Source of the DNA: Deltaproteobacteria bacterium | Lineage (GTDB): Bacteria; Desulfobacterota; Dissulfuribacteria; Dissulfuribacterales; UBA3076 | NCBI GenBank assembly: GCA_030618205.1 | Contig: JAUXDR010000039.1 | Location: forward strand, 1-7,643 | Reading direction: 5' to 3' | DNA: 7,643 bases | Shown here: in pieces, positions 6,354 to 7,643 of the stretch | How the letters are laid out: the number at the start of each line of letters is the position of its first letter | How positions within the stretch are numbered: position 1 is the stretch's first letter | Program-made: the position numbers and the translations under genes | The notes under the pieces: model-generated | The model's input: only the letters and a program-made list of their open reading frames with translations | What the model was told of the DNA's origin: nothing | Databases searched by the model: none

Positions 6354-7619
6354 ATGGATCAACTGGTCATTGAAGGCAGGCACCCGCTCAAGGGGACCAT
6401 CAGGATTAGCGGGGCCAAAAACGCGGCCCTGCCCATTCTTGCGGCAACGCTCCTCACCGGCGGCACCTTCAGACTGCAAAATATCCCCAGGCTGGTTGAC
6501 ATAAGGACCTTCACTGATCTCCTGACTGACCTGGGCGTTACGGTAGAATACAGCGCAGATAATGACTCTGATGTCTTAAACATAGACTCCTCAGGACTTT
6601 CTGACCACGAAGCCCCCTACGACTTAGTGCGCAAGATGCGGGCTTCAATTCTGGTGCTGGGACCTCTTATGTCCCGCATTGGAAAGGCCCGTGTCTCCCT
6701 TCCCGGGGGCTGTGCCATCGGTGCTCGTCCCATAAATCTTCACTTAAAGGGCCTTGAGCTCATGGGGGCCAAGCTCCGGCTCAAAGAGGGCTATATAGAG
6801 GCAAAGTCCGGGAGACTGGATGGAGCGCATATCTACTTTGACACGCCATCTGTGACAGGTACGGAAAACCTGATGATGGCAGCGGTCCTTGCCAAGGGGA
6901 CAACCGTACTGGGAAATGCTGCAAGGGAACCGGAGGTGATTGCCCTGGGGCAGATGCTCAACCAAATGGGGGCAGAAATCAAAGGCCTTGGTTCAAATAC
7001 CATCAAGATAGAAGGCGTCAAGAAACTAAGACCTGTTGACTGGAAAATAATCCCGGATCGCATAGAGGCCGGCACGTACATGATGGCTGTGGGGGCAGTT
7101 GGCGGAGAGCTGATAATTGAAAACATTTTAGCAGATCATCTGGAGGCGGTCATATCCAAACTCAGGAGCACAGGGCTTCAGATTGAAGGAGATAATACCG
7201 GAATTTCCGTCAGGAAAAAAGGCGCTCTGCACAGCGTAGATGTTACGACTCTGCCATATCCCGGTTTTCCGACTGATCTGCAGGCCCAGATCATGGTACT
7301 GATGGCCTTGGCCGGTGGCCTCAGTGTGATCACTGAAACCATATTTGAAAATCGTTTTATGCACGTTGCCGAGTTAAGGCGGCTTGGAGCTGATATAAAG
7401 GTTGAAGGCAGGAGCGCCATCATCAAAGGTGTAAGGGGATTAATCAGTGCCCCTGTAATGGCCACTGATCTCAGGGCCAGCGCCTCTCTGGTACTGGCCG
7501 GCCTTGCAGCCAGAGGGACTACAACAATATCCAGAGTTTACCACCTTGATCGCGGGTATGAACACCTGGAACAGAAGCTTGCAGCAGTGGGGGCCAAAAT
7601 CAAGAGAGAAAAGGCCTAG
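6354..7619 (+). CDS. murA: UDP-N-acetylglucosamine 1-carboxyvinyltransferase
   Basis: MurA performs the first committed step of peptidoglycan synthesis in the cytoplasm, transferring enolpyruvate from phosphoenolpyruvate to UDP-GlcNAc. The 421-aa protein is full length for the family (about 418-420 aa) and covers both halves of the inside-out alpha/beta barrel. Visible active-site elements are SGAKNAALP at 19-27 (Lys22, Asn23), RKMRAS at 93-98, the catalytic loop [11 protein letters not shown] at 116-126 with Cys120 and Arg125, [12 protein letters not shown] at 301-312 (general base Asp308) and HLDRGYEHL at 397-405 with Arg400. Cys120 is the residue alkylated by fosfomycin; its presence, rather than the Asp found in naturally resistant forms, predicts sensitivity. 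The ATG lies 13 nt after the secDF stop with no clear ribosome binding site, which suggests coupled translation within one transcript. No second copy is visible here. Confidence 0.97.
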   Translation: MDQLVIEGRHPLKGTIRISGAKNAALPILAATLLTGGTFRLQNIPRLVDIRTFTDLLTDLGVTVEYSADNDSDVLNIDSSGLSDHEAPYDLVRKMRASILVLGPLMSRIGKARVSLPGGCAIGARPINLHLKGLELMGAKLRLKEGYIEAKSGRLDGAHIYFDTPSVTGTENLMMAAVLAKGTTVLGNAAREPEVIALGQMLNQMGAEIKGLGSNTIKIEGVKKLRPVDWKIIPDRIEAGTYMMAVGAVGGELIIENILADHLEAVISKLRSTGLQIEGDNTGISVRKKGALHSVDVTTLPYPGFPTDLQAQIMVLMALAGGLSVITETIFENRFMHVAELRRLGADIKVEGRSAIIKGVRGLISAPVMATDLRASASLVLAGLAARGTTTISRVYHLDRGYEHLEQKLAAVGAKIKREKA

Positions 7620-7643
7620 CTGATCCGGTGAAAAAAGAAAAAA

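Noticed and set aside
7628..7643. Start of a further gene (GTG followed by Lys/Glu codons)
   Set aside because: Only five codons are visible, with no clear ribosome binding site; it could equally be A-rich intergenic DNA.

Overview
The window reads as a chromosomal housekeeping segment from a Gram-negative, probably anaerobic bacterium. I favour a Desulfobacterota-like (former deltaproteobacterial) origin. The reasons are a stand-alone IMP cyclohydrolase, a type I dehydroquinase, a CbiA-family amidase beside a small Mth938-domain gene, a fused SecDF, and intergenic 7- and 8-bp tandem repeats. That placement is inference. I see no phage, transposon, CRISPR or defence genes.

Minus strand, read right to left (1415 to 1): a promoter with a perfect TTGACA box drives a proline tRNA (anticodon CGG). 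It is followed by a short purine gene that holds only the IMP-cyclohydrolase half of PurH. After an array of four 8-bp repeats comes the 5' part of aroD (type I 3-dehydroquinate dehydratase), which runs off the left edge. No hairpin terminator was found between these genes, so one transcript is possible.

Plus strand (about 1440 to the end): a 116-aa Mth938-domain protein overlaps by 7 bp a cobyrinate (or related tetrapyrrole) a,c-diamide synthase of the CbiA family. A 417-bp gene-free gap follows. It holds two 7-bp repeat tracts, one of them an imperfect palindrome of about 96 bp, and a possible pseudoknot. Next come a fused SecD-SecF translocase subunit (857 aa) and, 13 nt later, murA (UDP-GlcNAc enolpyruvyl transferase), which is complete. 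The last 24 bases hold no supported feature.

Functionally the genes cover translation, purine and aromatic amino acid synthesis, tetrapyrrole amidation, protein export and peptidoglycan synthesis. Nothing here is clearly a new system. The points most worth a second look are the repeats (one supplies both a stop codon and a ribosome binding site), the tightly coupled Mth938-cbiA pair, the split PurH, and the loss of a conserved arginine in AroD.
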